Shown here: positions 50,443 through 61,445 of the stretch, piece by piece
How positions within the stretch are numbered: position 1 is the first letter of the stretch
Layout: every line of letters begins with the position of its first letter
Source of the DNA: Leifsonia shinshuensis
Lineage (GTDB): Bacteria > Actinomycetota > Actinomycetes > Actinomycetales > Microbacteriaceae
Assembly (NCBI RefSeq): GCF_031456835.1
Contig: NZ_JAVDVK010000001.1
Span: 1,736,001 to 1,800,000 of the forward strand
Reading direction: 5' to 3'
DNA: 64,000 nucleotides
Program-made: the position numbers and the translations under genes
The notes under the pieces: generated by a model
Seen by the model: only the letters and a program-made list of their open reading frames with translations
Database searches by the model: none
Told to the model about the DNA's origin: nothing

Positions 50443-51513
50443 CTATGCGTTCGCTGGCTCCCGCAGCCGCGCCAGAGCCAGCTCGTCGGCGGCCTGCAGC
50501 GTGGTGATCCCGCGCTCGTCCGCCGCGCGGAAGATCTCCGCGATGGTGTCGCCGATCCGCTCGACCCGCTCCTGGGTCGCCTCGGCGGTGACACCGGCCT
50601 CCCCCATCATGTCGAGGAAGATCACGCCGCCCGCATTGACCACGAAGTCCGGTGTCCAGAGGATGCCGCGAGCGGCAAGCCGCTCCGCCCCGGAGCGGTG
50701 CGCCAGCTGGTTGTTCGCCGGGCCGACGACGGCGCGGACGCGCAGCTCGTCGATCACCCGGTCGGTCAGCACGCCGCCGACGCCCGCGGGGACGAACAGG
50801 TCGCCCTCCACGCGGTGCGCCTCCTCCGGCTCGACCCACTGGGCGCCCAGGGCGTCGGCCAGAGCACGCTTGGCGGGGTTCACGTCCGTGACGGTCAGCA
50901 CGGCGCCCTCGCCGGCGAGGCGCGTGGCGATGATCGACCCGACGTGTCCGAGCCCCAGGACGGTGACCCGGCGGCCTTCCACCGAGCGCGACCCGAAGGC
51001 GCGCTCCAGCGTGGCGAGGAGCCCCGCGTAGACGCCCGCGGCGGTCGCGTCGCTCGGCTCCCCGACGCCGCCCTCCGACGGCGGCAGCCCGCAGACGTGA
51101 GCGGTGCGGGTGGCGACGACGGACATGTCCTCCGCGCTCGTGCCGACATCCTCGGCGGTCATGTAGCTGCCGCCCAGCGTCTCGACGGCGTCACCCAGGT
51201 CGAGCATCGCCTCGTACCGCTCGGTCGGGGTCAGCACCGTGCCGCGCGGGAGGTAGATGACCGCCTTGCCGCCTCCGCGGTTCAGACCCGCCGCGGAGTT
51301 CTTGAGGGTCATCCCCTCGGCCAGGCGCAGGGAGTCGGCCACCGCGTCCTGCCAGGAGTCGTACGTCCACACGCGGCAGCCGCCGAGGGCCGGGCCGAGG
51401 ACGGTCGAGTGCACCGCGATGCTGATGGTGAGTCCGCTTCGCCTGCCCTTCACCACGTGGAGTGTCTCGTGGGGCAGGTCGCCGGGAAGGGGAAGTGCGG
51501 GCAGGGCGGACAT
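50443..51513 (-). CDS. Glu/Leu/Phe/Val dehydrogenase (probable leucine or valine dehydrogenase)
   Basis: A 356-residue NAD-dependent amino-acid dehydrogenase. Conserved MTLKNSAAGLNRGGGKAVIY holds the two active-site lysines (Lys71 and Lys83); the Rossmann motif GLGHVGSIIATRLAGEGA lies near residue 190 and DVGTSAEDM follows the catalytic part. The length is that of Leu/Val/Phe dehydrogenases, shorter than glutamate dehydrogenase. It starts branched-chain amino acid breakdown. Single gene with its own short upstream gap. Confidence 0.9.
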   Translation of the reverse strand: MSALPALPLPGDLPHETLHVVKGRRSGLTISIAVHSTVLGPALGGCRVWTYDSWQDAVADSLRLAEGMTLKNSAAGLNRGGGKAVIYLPRGTVLTPTERYEAMLDLGDAVETLGGSYMTAEDVGTSAEDMSVVATRTAHVCGLPPSEGGVGEPSDATAAGVYAGLLATLERAFGSRSVEGRRVTVLGLGHVGSIIATRLAGEGAVLTVTDVNPAKRALADALGAQWVEPEEAHRVEGDLFVPAGVGGVLTDRVIDELRVRAVVGPANNQLAHRSGAERLAARGILWTPDFVVNAGGVIFLDMMGEAGVTAEATQERVERIGDTIAEIFRAADERGITTLQAADELALARLREPANA

Positions 51514-51612
51514 CGGTGTCTCCTCGTGGGATCGCGGTGAAAAGGTAGGCGGTCTTGTGGACCGCCGTCCATTCTCCCCTGCGTCCTCGCCGGAAGCAAC
51601 GGCGTCCGTGCC

Positions 51613-53193
51613 TCAGTGGAAGAAGTGCCGCTCCCCGGTGAAGTACATGGTCACTCCGGCCGCCTTCGCCGCCTCGATGACCTCTTCGTCTCGGATGCTC
51701 CCGCCGGGCTGCACGATCGCGCGCACGCCGCCGTCGATGAGGATCTGGGCGCCGTCCGCGAAGGGGAAGAACGCGTCCGACGCGGCGACCGACCCGGCCG
51801 CGCGGTCGCCGGCGCGGCTGACGGCGAGCCGGCAGGAGTCGACCCGGTTGACCTGGCCCATGCCCACGCCGACGGAGGCGCCGTCGTGCGCGAGGAGGAT
51901 GGCGTTCGACTTCACGGCGCGGCACGCCTTCCAGGCGAACTCGAGGTCGGCGCGCGTGGCGGCGTCGGCCTCGTCGCCCGCGACGAGCGTCCATCCCGAG
52001 GAGGAGAACTCAGTGAACCGGTCGCTGTCCTGCACGAGGACGCCGCCCGAGATCTGGCGGAACTCCGTCAGCGCCCGCGCGTAGTCCTCGGGCAGCTGCA
52101 GGATGCGCAGGTTCTTCTTGGTCTGGAGCAGCTCCAGCGCCTCCGGCTCGAACGCCGGGGCGATCAGGACCTCCGTGAAGATGCCCTTCACCGTCTCCGC
52201 CATCGCGAGCGTGACCGTGCGGTTCGCCGCGATCACCCCGCCGTAGGCGGACACCGGGTCGCACTCGTGCGCCTTGCGGTGCGCCTGGGCGATGTCGTCG
52301 GCGACGGCGATGCCGCAGGGGTTCGCGTGCTTGATGATGGCGACGGCCGGCTCGGCGAAGTCGTATGCGCTGCGCAGTGCCGCGTCCGCATCCACATAGT
52401 TGTTGTACGACATCTCCTTGCCGCCGAGCTGGGTGGCCTGGGCGATGCCGCGTCCCGTCGGGTCCGCGTAGAGGGCGGCGGCCTGGTGCGAGTTTTCGCC
52501 GTAGCGGAGAGTCTGCTTCAGCTCGGCGCGCACCTCCCAGCGCTCGGGGAAGTCGTCCGTGGTCGGCGCCTCGCCCGCGAACCACGCGGCGACCGCACCG
52601 TCGTAGGCGGCGGTGTGCGCGAACGCCTTCGACGCCAGCTCGCGGCGCTGGTCGAACGTGGTGCCGCCCGCGGCGACGGCGGCGATGACGTCCGCGTAGT
52701 CCGACGGCGAAACCACGATGGCCACGTTGGCGTGGTTCTTGGCCGACGCGCGGACCATGGCCGGGCCGCCGATGTCGATCTGCTCCACCACGTCGTCGCC
52801 GACCGCGCCGGAGGCGACCGTCTCGACGAACGGGTAGAGATTGACGACCACGAGCTCGAACGGCTCGATGCCGAGGTCCTTCAGCTGCTCCTCGTGCGAG
52901 GCGAGGCGGAGGTCGGCGAGCAGTCCCGAGTGGATGGCCGGGTGCAGCGTCTTGACCCGTCCGTCCAGCGACTCGGGGAAGCCGGTCACGCTGGCGACGT
53001 CGGTGACCGGGTGCCCGGCATCCCGGATGGTCTGTGCGGTCGACCCGGTGGAGACGATCTCGACGCCCGCCCCGGCGAGCGCCGCGGCGAGGTCGAGGAG
53101 CCCGGTCTTGTCGCTGACCGAGACGAGGGCACGGCGGATCGGGACGACGTCCCGCTCGCGGTACAGGCTGGGGTCGTGGCGGGGTCCGCTCAT
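51613..53193 (-). CDS. purH: Bifunctional AICAR transformylase/IMP cyclohydrolase
   Basis: A 526-residue bifunctional enzyme for the last two steps of IMP synthesis. The MGS-like cyclohydrolase half has [30 protein letters not shown] and [16 protein letters not shown]; the transformylase half has [23 protein letters not shown] and the C-terminal [12 protein letters not shown] 53193 overlaps the purN stop by 4 bp, giving a purN-purH operon. Confidence 0.97.
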   Translation of the reverse strand: MSGPRHDPSLYRERDVVPIRRALVSVSDKTGLLDLAAALAGAGVEIVSTGSTAQTIRDAGHPVTDVASVTGFPESLDGRVKTLHPAIHSGLLADLRLASHEEQLKDLGIEPFELVVVNLYPFVETVASGAVGDDVVEQIDIGGPAMVRASAKNHANVAIVVSPSDYADVIAAVAAGGTTFDQRRELASKAFAHTAAYDGAVAAWFAGEAPTTDDFPERWEVRAELKQTLRYGENSHQAAALYADPTGRGIAQATQLGGKEMSYNNYVDADAALRSAYDFAEPAVAIIKHANPCGIAVADDIAQAHRKAHECDPVSAYGGVIAANRTVTLAMAETVKGIFTEVLIAPAFEPEALELLQTKKNLRILQLPEDYARALTEFRQISGGVLVQDSDRFTEFSSSGWTLVAGDEADAATRADLEFAWKACRAVKSNAILLAHDGASVGVGMGQVNRVDSCRLAVSRAGDRAAGSVAASDAFFPFADGAQILIDGGVRAIVQPGGSIRDEEVIEAAKAAGVTMYFTGERHFFH

Positions 53194-53783
53194 GCTCGGG
53201 CAAGCTCCTCGAGGTCGATGTGTCCGTTGGCGATGTCGAGCACGGCGTCGATGAGCAGCCGTCGCTCCACGGGTTTGATCCGTTCGTGCAGGGCCGCCTC
53301 GGTGTCTCCGGGCAGCACCTCCACGCGTTCCTGGCTGATGATCGGACCGGCGTCGACGCCGTTGTCCACCACGATCAGGCTGGCCCCGGTCTGCGTGACT
53401 CCCGCCGCGAGGGCGTCGCGCACGGCGTGCGCCCCCGGAAACTCGGGCAGGTAGGCCGGGTGGGTGTTCAGGAGGTTGGGAGAGAGCGCCTCGACCACCC
53501 GCGGCGGCACCAGGCGCATGAAGCCCGACAGGATGGTGAGGTCCGGCTCCCACTGCCGGATCTGCTCCAGGAGCGCGTCTCCCCACTCCTCCCGGCTCGG
53601 GTACGAGGTGTAGGGGACGGTGAAGGTCGGGATGCCGAAGCGCTCGGCGTGCTCGAAGCCGTCGGCGTCGCGGTCGGCTCCGACGGCGACCACGCGCGCG
53701 GGGAACTCGGCGTCCCCGGCGGCTTCCAGCAGTGCGCGCAGGTTGGAGCCACCGCCGGAGATCAGGACCACAATCGTGAGCAC
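53190..53783 (-). CDS. purN: Phosphoribosylglycinamide formyltransferase
   Basis: A 197-residue GAR transformylase: [20 protein letters not shown] (phosphate loop), [20 protein letters not shown] with the catalytic His, and the Asp loop [17 protein letters not shown]. The GTG start at 53783 has no ribosome site but stands 6 nt behind TAGGCT. It is followed by purH with a 4-bp overlap. Confidence 0.96.
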   Translation of the reverse strand: MLTIVVLISGGGSNLRALLEAAGDAEFPARVVAVGADRDADGFEHAERFGIPTFTVPYTSYPSREEWGDALLEQIRQWEPDLTILSGFMRLVPPRVVEALSPNLLNTHPAYLPEFPGAHAVRDALAAGVTQTGASLIVVDNGVDAGPIISQERVEVLPGDTEAALHERIKPVERRLLIDAVLDIANGHIDLEELARA

Positions 53784-53789
53784 TCCCCC

Positions 53790-53795
53790 AGCCTA
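53790..53795 (-). promoter_or_regulatory. -10 box of a leaderless promoter (purN-purH)
   Basis: TAGGCT, 6 nt (GGGGGA), GTG 53783 on the minus strand. The G-run in the spacer is not positioned as a ribosome site. Confidence 0.5.
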
Positions 53796-53829
53796 GCGGC
53801 GAGTGCGGGGCCCGGATGCCCGGGCCGTG

Positions 53830-55131
53830 TCAGCGCCGGTCGCGCGCTCCCATGACCAGCCCGACGACAGTGCCGACCGCCACCTCGGCGGCGGCGAGCG
53901 CTCCGACCAGCCACGGGTTCGGTCCTACGTCGTGCAGCCGTCCTGGCCCGAACGACCCGGAGGACCACCATGCCAGCAGCCCGAGCTGCACACCCGCGAC
54001 GACGCCGATGCCGACGGCGGTCAGGATGCGCCCGCGCAGGTCGTGCAACGCGGCCACGGCTGCTCCGGCGCGCGACCGCAGGAGCGTGGCCGAGAGGAAG
54101 CCGGCCAGCAGCGGGACGACGAGCCCCACCAGGCCGAACGCCACCCCGCCGGTCGGGATGGCCCCGAGCAGCGGGAGCCCCGGAACGGGCCCGAGCTCGG
54201 TGCCGAGCGGGCCGACCGACGAGCCGGTCCCGATGGCGAATCCGGGCCCGATCAGCCACGACGCCGTCCATACGACCAGGTTGGGCAGAACGGCCAGCTG
54301 CCCGACGGTCAGCGCGATGCCTCCGGCGACGCCGGTCTGCAGCTGCTCGTAGAGGCTGATGATGGTGCCGTAGTGGCCGAAGATGAGGAGCGCGAGCAGC
54401 AGGGCGGCGATGCCGATGACGACCGCGGTGGCGGCAGAACCGGCCCGCAGGGCGGCGAGTGCTCCGGAACGGAGCGCACCGGGCACTTCGATGGTGGTCG
54501 TGCGGGTGCGCAGCGCCGACAGGACGGCGCCGCCGGACGACGAATCGCCGGCCGCCCTCTCGCGCGGTGCTCCCGGGGATGCGTCGGCGCGCGCGCCGGT
54601 TTCGCCATCCTCCGGCGCCGGTCCGCGCAGCGCGGCGAAGCCGAAGCCCACGGCGATGCCCAGCGCGTAGACGAACGGCGGCAGCACGATCCCCTGCCAG
54701 ACCGAGGGCTGCGCGATGGCGGACCCCGACGACAGCACGACGAGCGTGGAGATCACCGCGAAGGCCGCCACCGCACTCAGCGCCCCGATCAGGCGCTCGT
54801 CCGTCTCCGCGGCGCGCAGGCCGGTGCGGACGCCGAGACCGGCGGTGAGCGCCGCGAAGCCGAGAAGCGCGATGGTCACCTGGAAGGGTGCGGCGGCCGC
54901 GGGCAGCCCCAGCTGGGCGACGGTCTGCGGGTCGAGCGCCACGGTCAGGTTCACGCCGTGCCCGACCAGCCAGATGTCCGCTGCCGAGCGCCACACCACC
55001 GTGAAGTCCGCGCCCAGGTGGTACTGCGCGGCCCAGAGGATGGTGATCGGGACGAGACAGATGCCCAGCCCGATGGCGGCCACGATGAGCGCCTCCAGAG
55101 CGGCGAGCAGGGCGACGGATGTGCGACTCAT
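53830..55131 (-). CDS. DUF6350 / PerM-like polytopic membrane protein
   Basis: A 433-residue protein with about ten to twelve hydrophobic helices and one long charged cytoplasmic stretch (residues about 165-220, Pro/Glu/Arg-rich). It lies directly before purN-purH as does the membrane protein PerM before purN-purH in Mycobacterium tuberculosis; PerM is needed for persistence and divisome stability there. Sequence signs such as GLVGLVVPLLAGFLSATLL and the ALEALIVAAIGLGICLVP opening agree with this actinobacterial family. Membrane permease or division role is inferred. Confidence 0.7.
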   Translation of the reverse strand: MSRTSVALLAALEALIVAAIGLGICLVPITILWAAQYHLGADFTVVWRSAADIWLVGHGVNLTVALDPQTVAQLGLPAAAAPFQVTIALLGFAALTAGLGVRTGLRAAETDERLIGALSAVAAFAVISTLVVLSSGSAIAQPSVWQGIVLPPFVYALGIAVGFGFAALRGPAPEDGETGARADASPGAPRERAAGDSSSGGAVLSALRTRTTTIEVPGALRSGALAALRAGSAATAVVIGIAALLLALLIFGHYGTIISLYEQLQTGVAGGIALTVGQLAVLPNLVVWTASWLIGPGFAIGTGSSVGPLGTELGPVPGLPLLGAIPTGGVAFGLVGLVVPLLAGFLSATLLRSRAGAAVAALHDLRGRILTAVGIGVVAGVQLGLLAWWSSGSFGPGRLHDVGPNPWLVGALAAAEVAVGTVVGLVMGARDRR

Positions 55132-55186
55132 GACCGAACGGAGCCTACCGGCGGCGCGGTCGCGCGCACCGCCGACACTTCGGCGC

Positions 55187-56575
55187 TCAGGAGACCGTGA
55201 CCACCGGCGTCTCCTCGTCGGCCGTCTCGGGCACGGTGATCACGGGACGCTGCAGCAGCTCGAGGATGGCGACGACGAGCGCCGCGAGCACCAGCGTCCA
55301 GATAATGAGCGACGGGGTCAGCGGCCGGACGAATAGCACCACCGCTGCCGCGATCACCGCCACAGCAGTGCGGAGCAGGACCCGCTGCGCGTACATCCAC
55401 TCGCCGACGCGACCGGTGGTGATCCCGTGCGACTCGGCCGAGCGGCGCACCCAGGCGACGCCGTCGCCGAAAAACCCGCGGAGGCGCCGGGGCACGCCGA
55501 AGGGCCCGGCGTACCAGCCGACGAGGGCGACCGCGATGGCGAGCACCAGGACGGCGACGGCGGTCGCGATCATCGCATCCGTCACCGTCGAATAGAGCGT
55601 CTGGGCGAGCGCCGAGGGCACCAGCGAGGGGGATGCGCTGGCGACGAACACGAGCCTCGCGACGGCGATCGCCCCCAGCGTCAACGCCATCGCCAGCCCG
55701 AGGGCGATGGACGCCCACACGAGGGCGAGCGCGCGTCGCCGGGCGACGATGACGCCGAGGGCCAGCAGCCCGATGGCCACCCAGGGAAGCCACGCACCGG
55801 CCGCGATCGACAGGCCGTAGAGCAGCTGCAGGGTGGGGATGGACGAGTTCTGCGCCACGGTGATGGTGCGGTCCACGGTCGGGATGCGCGAGGCGAAGGT
55901 GAGCCCCTGATCCACCAGCAGCTGTTTCACCCGCGCGACGATCGGTGCGAGCTGGATGCCGACGGAGCCGTCCGCTCCCACGGTGACGGCCGCCTTCGGG
56001 TTGTTCTGCATCGTCGCGATGAGCTGGTCGTGACTGGTCCGCAGCGCTTGCTGCCACACCTGCGCGAAGGCGTCGGACGCCACGAAGCGCTGCACCGTCG
56101 ACTGCATCAGCGACACGATCCCCTGCGCGAGCGGCGCCTTCAGGGACTCGAGCGCCTTCGTCGCGACGGATCCGGTGCCGAGCCCTGTGATCCCGTCGAT
56201 CACCTGACCGGTGATCTGCTCGACGTCGACGTGCTGCTGCACCGCTTTGACCGTCTGGTCGGTGACGAACGCCTGAACGTCCGGGTCGTGGGCGAGCGGC
56301 GCGTACGTCGCCACGAATGTGTCGGTGTCGGTCAGCTGGACCTTCGCCCACGAGGACACGACCGCGAGCGGCGCCAGGACGGAGCCGAGCACGATGAGGA
56401 CCGTCGCCAGCAGCGTCCACGCCCAGCTGCGCCGGTGCTTCACCGGGGTGGACGCCACGGTGGCGGGCGCTCCCTCCACCTGTTCCTCGGTCATCCTCGA
56501 ACGCAGGGACGCGTTCTCCTCCTCGAGGGCTGCGATGCGCTGCAGCAGGTCGGTGGTATTCGTCGGGCGAGCCAT
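55187..56575 (-). CDS. Large membrane protein with extracytoplasmic domain, unknown
   Basis: A 462-residue protein: N-terminal coiled coil (LLQRIAALEEENASLRSRM, residues about 9-27), one membrane helix near 50-72, an extracytoplasmic helical domain (about 75-245; repeated FVTDQTVKAVQQHVD-like segments), then four to five helices in the second half. Good ribosome site GGAAGGGGG before ATG 56575, and a TACAGT box further up. Related actinobacterial proteins are of unknown function, often found near PerM-like genes. Confidence 0.65.
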   Translation of the reverse strand: MARPTNTTDLLQRIAALEEENASLRSRMTEEQVEGAPATVASTPVKHRRSWAWTLLATVLIVLGSVLAPLAVVSSWAKVQLTDTDTFVATYAPLAHDPDVQAFVTDQTVKAVQQHVDVEQITGQVIDGITGLGTGSVATKALESLKAPLAQGIVSLMQSTVQRFVASDAFAQVWQQALRTSHDQLIATMQNNPKAAVTVGADGSVGIQLAPIVARVKQLLVDQGLTFASRIPTVDRTITVAQNSSIPTLQLLYGLSIAAGAWLPWVAIGLLALGVIVARRRALALVWASIALGLAMALTLGAIAVARLVFVASASPSLVPSALAQTLYSTVTDAMIATAVAVLVLAIAVALVGWYAGPFGVPRRLRGFFGDGVAWVRRSAESHGITTGRVGEWMYAQRVLLRTAVAVIAAAVVLFVRPLTPSLIIWTLVLAALVVAILELLQRPVITVPETADEETPVVTVS

Positions 56576-56667
56576 CAGGGCCCCCTTCCGCCGTCACGGT
56601 GCGCTCACTGTAGCGCCGGGCATGCGGATGTGGGCAGGCAGTATTCGCGGCCTCTCGCCTGACGCGG

Positions 56668-56700
56668 GGAAGGCCGGGACCACGGGGGTCCCGGCCTTCC
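56668..56700 (-). terminator. Terminator of the sucC-sucD operon
   Basis: A perfect 14-bp stem GGAAGGCCGGGACC with a 5-nt loop, 35 bp after the sucD stop on the minus strand. No T-run is seen, as usual in high-GC actinobacteria. Confidence 0.8.
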
Positions 56701-56734
56701 GGATGCGCGTTGCGCCGGTGTCGACGCAGTCGCC

Positions 56735-57622
<888 letters not shown>

Positions 57623-57639
57623 TCTCGTTCGTCCTTCGC

Positions 57640-58803
57640 TTACTTCGCGGCCAGCTCGGCGGCCTTGTCGGCGCCCTCGTCCATGGTGAGTGCGAGCGTC
57701 ACCAGCGGGTGGTTCGCATCCTTCAGGATGCGGCGGCCCTCGTCGACGTTGTTGCCGTCGAGGCGGACGACCAGCGGCTTGTTGGCCTCGTCGCCGAGGA
57801 TCTCCAGCGCCTTCACGATGCCGTTCGCGACCGCGTCGCAGGCGGTGATGCCGCCGAAGACGTTCACGAACACGCTCTTGACCTGCGGGTCGTTCAGGAT
57901 GACATCCAGGCCCGCGGCCATGACCTCGGCGGACGCGCCGCCGCCGATGTCGAGGAAGTTCGCCGGCTTGACGCCCTGGTGCTTCTCGCCCGCGTAGGCG
58001 ACGACGTCGAGGGTCGACATGACCAGTCCCGCACCGTTGCCGATGATGCCCACCTGGCCGTCGAGCTTGACGTAGTTGAGGTTCGCCGCCTTGGCCTTGG
58101 CCTCCAGCGGGTCGGCCGCGTCCTTGTCCTCGAGCGCCTCGTGGTCGGGGTGACGGAAGTCGGCGTTCTCGTCGAGGCTGACCTTGCCGTCGAGGGCGAT
58201 GACGTCGCCCTCCTCGGTGAGGACGAGCGGGTTGACCTCCACGAGCGTCGCGTCCTCGCCGGTGTAGACCTCGTAGAGCTTCACGAAGACGTCGGCGACC
58301 TTCTCCACCAGCTCGTCCGGGAAGCCGGCGGCCTGGGCGATCTCGACGGCCTTGGCGTGGTCGATGCCGCCGCGGGGGTCGACCTCGACCCGCGCGAGCG
58401 CCTCAGGCTTCTCGACGGCGAGCTGCTCGATCTCCATGCCGCCCTCGACGCTGGTCAGCGACAGGTAGGAGCGGTTGGCCCGGTCGAGGAGCACCGAGAA
58501 GTAGAACTCACGAGCGATGCGGGCGCCGCCGGCGACCATCACGCGGCGCACGACGTGACCCTTGATGTCGAGACCCAGGATGGCCTTCGCGGCCTCTTCG
58601 GCCTCATCGGGGTTCTTGGCGACCTTGACGCCACCGGCCTTGCCGCGGCCGCCGGTCTTGACCTGCGCCTTGACGACGGTCACGCCGCCCAGCTTCTCGG
58701 CCGCTGCTCGCACCTCCTCCGGGGTGTCTGCGACGATTCCCGGAAGCACCGGGACCCCGTACTTCTCGAACAGGTCTCTGGCCTGGTACTCGTATAGATC
58801 CAC
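57640..58803 (-). CDS. sucC: Succinyl-CoA ligase beta subunit
   Basis: A 387-residue ATP-grasp subunit: [39 protein letters not shown] (nucleotide loop), [20 protein letters not shown] (metal site) and [29 protein letters not shown] start 58803. The 233-bp upstream gap to the divergent adhesin gene contains AT-richer stretches (58870-58920) in which its promoter should lie; I could not fix the boxes. Confidence 0.97.
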   Translation of the reverse strand: MDLYEYQARDLFEKYGVPVLPGIVADTPEEVRAAAEKLGGVTVVKAQVKTGGRGKAGGVKVAKNPDEAEEAAKAILGLDIKGHVVRRVMVAGGARIAREFYFSVLLDRANRSYLSLTSVEGGMEIEQLAVEKPEALARVEVDPRGGIDHAKAVEIAQAAGFPDELVEKVADVFVKLYEVYTGEDATLVEVNPLVLTEEGDVIALDGKVSLDENADFRHPDHEALEDKDAADPLEAKAKAANLNYVKLDGQVGIIGNGAGLVMSTLDVVAYAGEKHQGVKPANFLDIGGGASAEVMAAGLDVILNDPQVKSVFVNVFGGITACDAVANGIVKALEILGDEANKPLVVRLDGNNVDEGRRILKDANHPLVTLALTMDEGADKAAELAAK

Positions 58804-59036
58804 GGTTATCCAATCCGCTGGTGGTCCGGTGCGCTCGTGGCTGCCGGCTGATTTCTCCGGGCGGTCCGACGCGAGAATAGCTCGACGCCGAGATAAATTC
58901 GCCAGGAAGAACTTTAGCGCGTCCCCCTGAACGGCCCGAAACCGGGGATGTGCTCACAGGCGCCCGGGATGTGCGGTTATCCACCGATTCCGGGGTCTCC
59001 CGACAGCGGGCCTCGCCGGCCAACGACGGTGGATGC

Positions 59037-60596
59037 ATGACGCATCGACCCTTCTCCCTCATCACGGCGGTGGCGCTCGCCGGCCTCGCCGTCTTCCTCG
59101 GCGTCCTCCAGGCGGTCGTCGCCGGAGCCGCACCCGCACGGGCACTCGCCGGTGACGGGACAGGGCCCGGATACCGGTCCGCCGACGGCTGGTGGATCGG
59201 CGCCTACCACTTCGACGACGGGGCGCTCGGCTTCTGCCTCAACCCGGGCAAGGTGTCCCCCACCGGAGTGACCTACACCTATGCCGATCCGGCCGGGATG
59301 GGCTGGTGGACGCCGGAACAGTCGGCGGTGTTCGCCTACATCGCCCGCACGTGGGCAGGCGCCGGCGACCGCCTGACCGCTGCCTCGGGTCAGCTGGCGA
59401 CCTGGATCTACGCCGGGATGTCCGACGCCGATGCCCGCGGTCACGCGGCTCGGGCAGGCGCCGACGCGGACGCCGTCTACGAACGTGCCGGGCGGATGCT
59501 GGCCGAGGCACGGGCGCAGGCATCCACCGGCGTCCACGCTGCGGCGATCGTCGAGCTCGCCGAGTCCGGACCGGGCCGGGTGCGCGTGGAGCTGACCGTC
59601 GACAGGGTCAGTGGCCCGGAGGAGCTGCCGCCCGGGGCGCATCCCGTCGCCGTGACCCTGAACGGCGCCGCCTTCGACGACGGCACCACTCAGCGCTCGG
59701 TGCCCTCGGGGACCGACATCCCGATCACCCCGACGGGGACGGCCGCGAGCACCACCGTCAGTGCCGCAGCGACGACCGACGGCCTGCCGTACGGGAACCG
59801 CCTGACCGTCGCCCTTCCGACCGTGGATGCGCAGGCGGTGCTGATCGCGCAGCCGTCCTCCGCCAGCGCTCAGGCGCAGACCGAGGCGACCGGTCCGTCT
59901 CCCCTGCCGTTCCAGCCGCGAGTCGAGACGCAGACCACAGCCGCCCAGGCGCACCCGGGTGCGGAGGTGGCCGACCGGCTCACGGTCACGGTCGAGGAGG
60001 GCGACGGCTTGCTCCCGTCGTGGGGCGTGCGCGAGGCGGGCGAGGGCTTCGAGCCCGTCGAAGCAGTCGTGGAGAGCACGCTGTACGGCCCCTTCTCCGA
60101 CCCGATCGCGGAGGCTGAGGCGCCACCCGTCGGAGCGCCGACGGTCTGCACGGTCGAGACGGCCATCCATGACACGGGTGAGTACGTGACTCCGCCCTGC
60201 ACCGTCCCGGCCGACGGGTACTACGTCTGGACGGACAGGATCGACCCGTCTCGCGTCGCGGTCGCCGACGGCGGCGGTCGTCTGCGGCCCTGGGTGTCCC
60301 GTTTCGGCGTCGCGACGGAGATCACGCGGGTCTCGTCGGCGCCGGTCGCGGTCGCGCCGGTCCCGGTCGCGCCGGGCTCGACGGCCAGCCTGGCGACGAC
60401 CGTGGTGCTGGCCGACACCGGCGCCGACGTCGGTGGGGACATCGGCCCCGCAGCCCTATCCAGCCTCGGAGCGACCGGGACCGGGGTGGCCATGCTGGTC
60501 ATGTCGCACATGCGGCGGAACCGGCGGAAGGGGCGCACACCCCGCTTCGGACGTGCGCGTCCCCGGCGGGCGCGGTCCACCTGGATCTCACTGTGA
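59037..60596 (+). CDS. Secreted LADTG-anchored probable thioester adhesin
   Basis: A 519-residue surface protein; ATG 59037 begins the signal peptide (MTHRPFSL, hydrophobic core, cleavage near ARALA). Residues about 45-135 look like a thioester domain: Cys67 in GALGFCLNPGK and Gln119 in ASGQLATWIYAG match the Cys and the TQxAIW-type Gln that form an internal thioester in Gram-positive adhesins. A long Ala/Thr-rich middle (about 180-430) with beta-rich repeats follows, with Cys pairs near 367 and 382. The C-terminus has VVLADTGADVG, a hydrophobic stretch and RRNRRKGR, an LAxTG sorting signal (sortase E type). The last 25 residues are unusually basic. Binding partner unknown. Confidence 0.7.
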   Translation: MTHRPFSLITAVALAGLAVFLGVLQAVVAGAAPARALAGDGTGPGYRSADGWWIGAYHFDDGALGFCLNPGKVSPTGVTYTYADPAGMGWWTPEQSAVFAYIARTWAGAGDRLTAASGQLATWIYAGMSDADARGHAARAGADADAVYERAGRMLAEARAQASTGVHAAAIVELAESGPGRVRVELTVDRVSGPEELPPGAHPVAVTLNGAAFDDGTTQRSVPSGTDIPITPTGTAASTTVSAAATTDGLPYGNRLTVALPTVDAQAVLIAQPSSASAQAQTEATGPSPLPFQPRVETQTTAAQAHPGAEVADRLTVTVEEGDGLLPSWGVREAGEGFEPVEAVVESTLYGPFSDPIAEAEAPPVGAPTVCTVETAIHDTGEYVTPPCTVPADGYYVWTDRIDPSRVAVADGGGRLRPWVSRFGVATEITRVSSAPVAVAPVPVAPGSTASLATTVVLADTGADVGGDIGPAALSSLGATGTGVAMLVMSHMRRNRRKGRTPRFGRARPRRARSTWISL

Positions 60597-60647
60597 ACGA
60601 CGGCGTGCTCTCCGCTGCTTCGCAGGCGGAGTGGGCACCATGGAGCC

Positions 60648-61445
60648 GTGCCTCGCCCCCGCACCCGACCCGTGGATGCCCGCGATATCGCGGCGGAAGC
60701 GATAACGCTCGCCGGAGGCGGACGCGCGCTGCTCCTACAGATCGCCCATCCTGCGGTGGGCCGTGGCGTCGTGGAGCACAGCGACTTCGCCACGCGGCTG
60801 ATGGACCGTTTCGATGCCACGATCCTCTATCTGACAGCGTCGATGTTCGGCTCGCCCGAGGAGGTCGGGGCCATGCGGCGAGCGGTGAATCGGGCGCATG
60901 CGCCGGTCCGCGGCGGAGAGGGGACGACGCCGTACAACGCGTTCGACCCGGAGCTGCAGGTGTGGGTGGCGGCGACGCTCTACCAGACGATGATGGACCT
61001 CCACGGTCGGGTCTTCGGCGAGCTGACCCCAGACCAGGCGGACTCCGTGTACGAGGACTTCGTGCACGCTCTGTCCAACCTGCAGCTGTCGCCGGAGCAC
61101 TGGCCGGCCTCGCGGCGGGACTTCGACCGGTACTGGGACGACATGCTCCCGACCCTCTCCGTGGACGAGGAGGTGCTGACGGTGTCGCGCCAGATCCTGT
61201 ACCCGCGAGGCGTCCCCTGGGGGATGCGCCCGGCTCTGCCGCTCCTCCGGCTGCTCACCGCCGGTCTGCTGCCTCCCGAGGTGCGAGCCGAGTTCCGGCT
61301 CGACTGGAGCGAGGGCAGGAGACGGCGATTCGACCGCATGCTGCGCTTCACCGCGGTTCTGTACCCGCGGCTCCCGTCGAGGCTGCGTCGGCTTCCCCAC
61401 GAGCGGTACCGGGCCAAGCTGCGGTCCGCAGTCGTCACGTCCTAG
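60648..61445 (+). CDS. DUF2236 / MpaB-like oxygenase family protein
   Basis: A 265-residue protein, GTG start. The conserved parts are LLQIAHPAVGRGVVEHSDF with two His residues, MDRFDATILYLTASMFGSPE, and ELQVWVAATLYQTM, all typical of the DUF2236 family, which includes latex-clearing and mycophenolate-pathway (MpaB) haem oxygenases. A true oxygenase reaction is not shown for most members. Its stop codon overlaps that of the convergent FUSC gene. Confidence 0.85.
   Translation: MPRPRTRPVDARDIAAEAITLAGGGRALLLQIAHPAVGRGVVEHSDFATRLMDRFDATILYLTASMFGSPEEVGAMRRAVNRAHAPVRGGEGTTPYNAFDPELQVWVAATLYQTMMDLHGRVFGELTPDQADSVYEDFVHALSNLQLSPEHWPASRRDFDRYWDDMLPTLSVDEEVLTVSRQILYPRGVPWGMRPALPLLRLLTAGLLPPEVRAEFRLDWSEGRRRRFDRMLRFTAVLYPRLPSRLRRLPHERYRAKLRSAVVTS

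Noticed and set aside
58977..58985. DnaA-box-like TTATCCACC
   Set aside because: Single near match inside a normal divergent gap; no cluster and no replication genes nearby.
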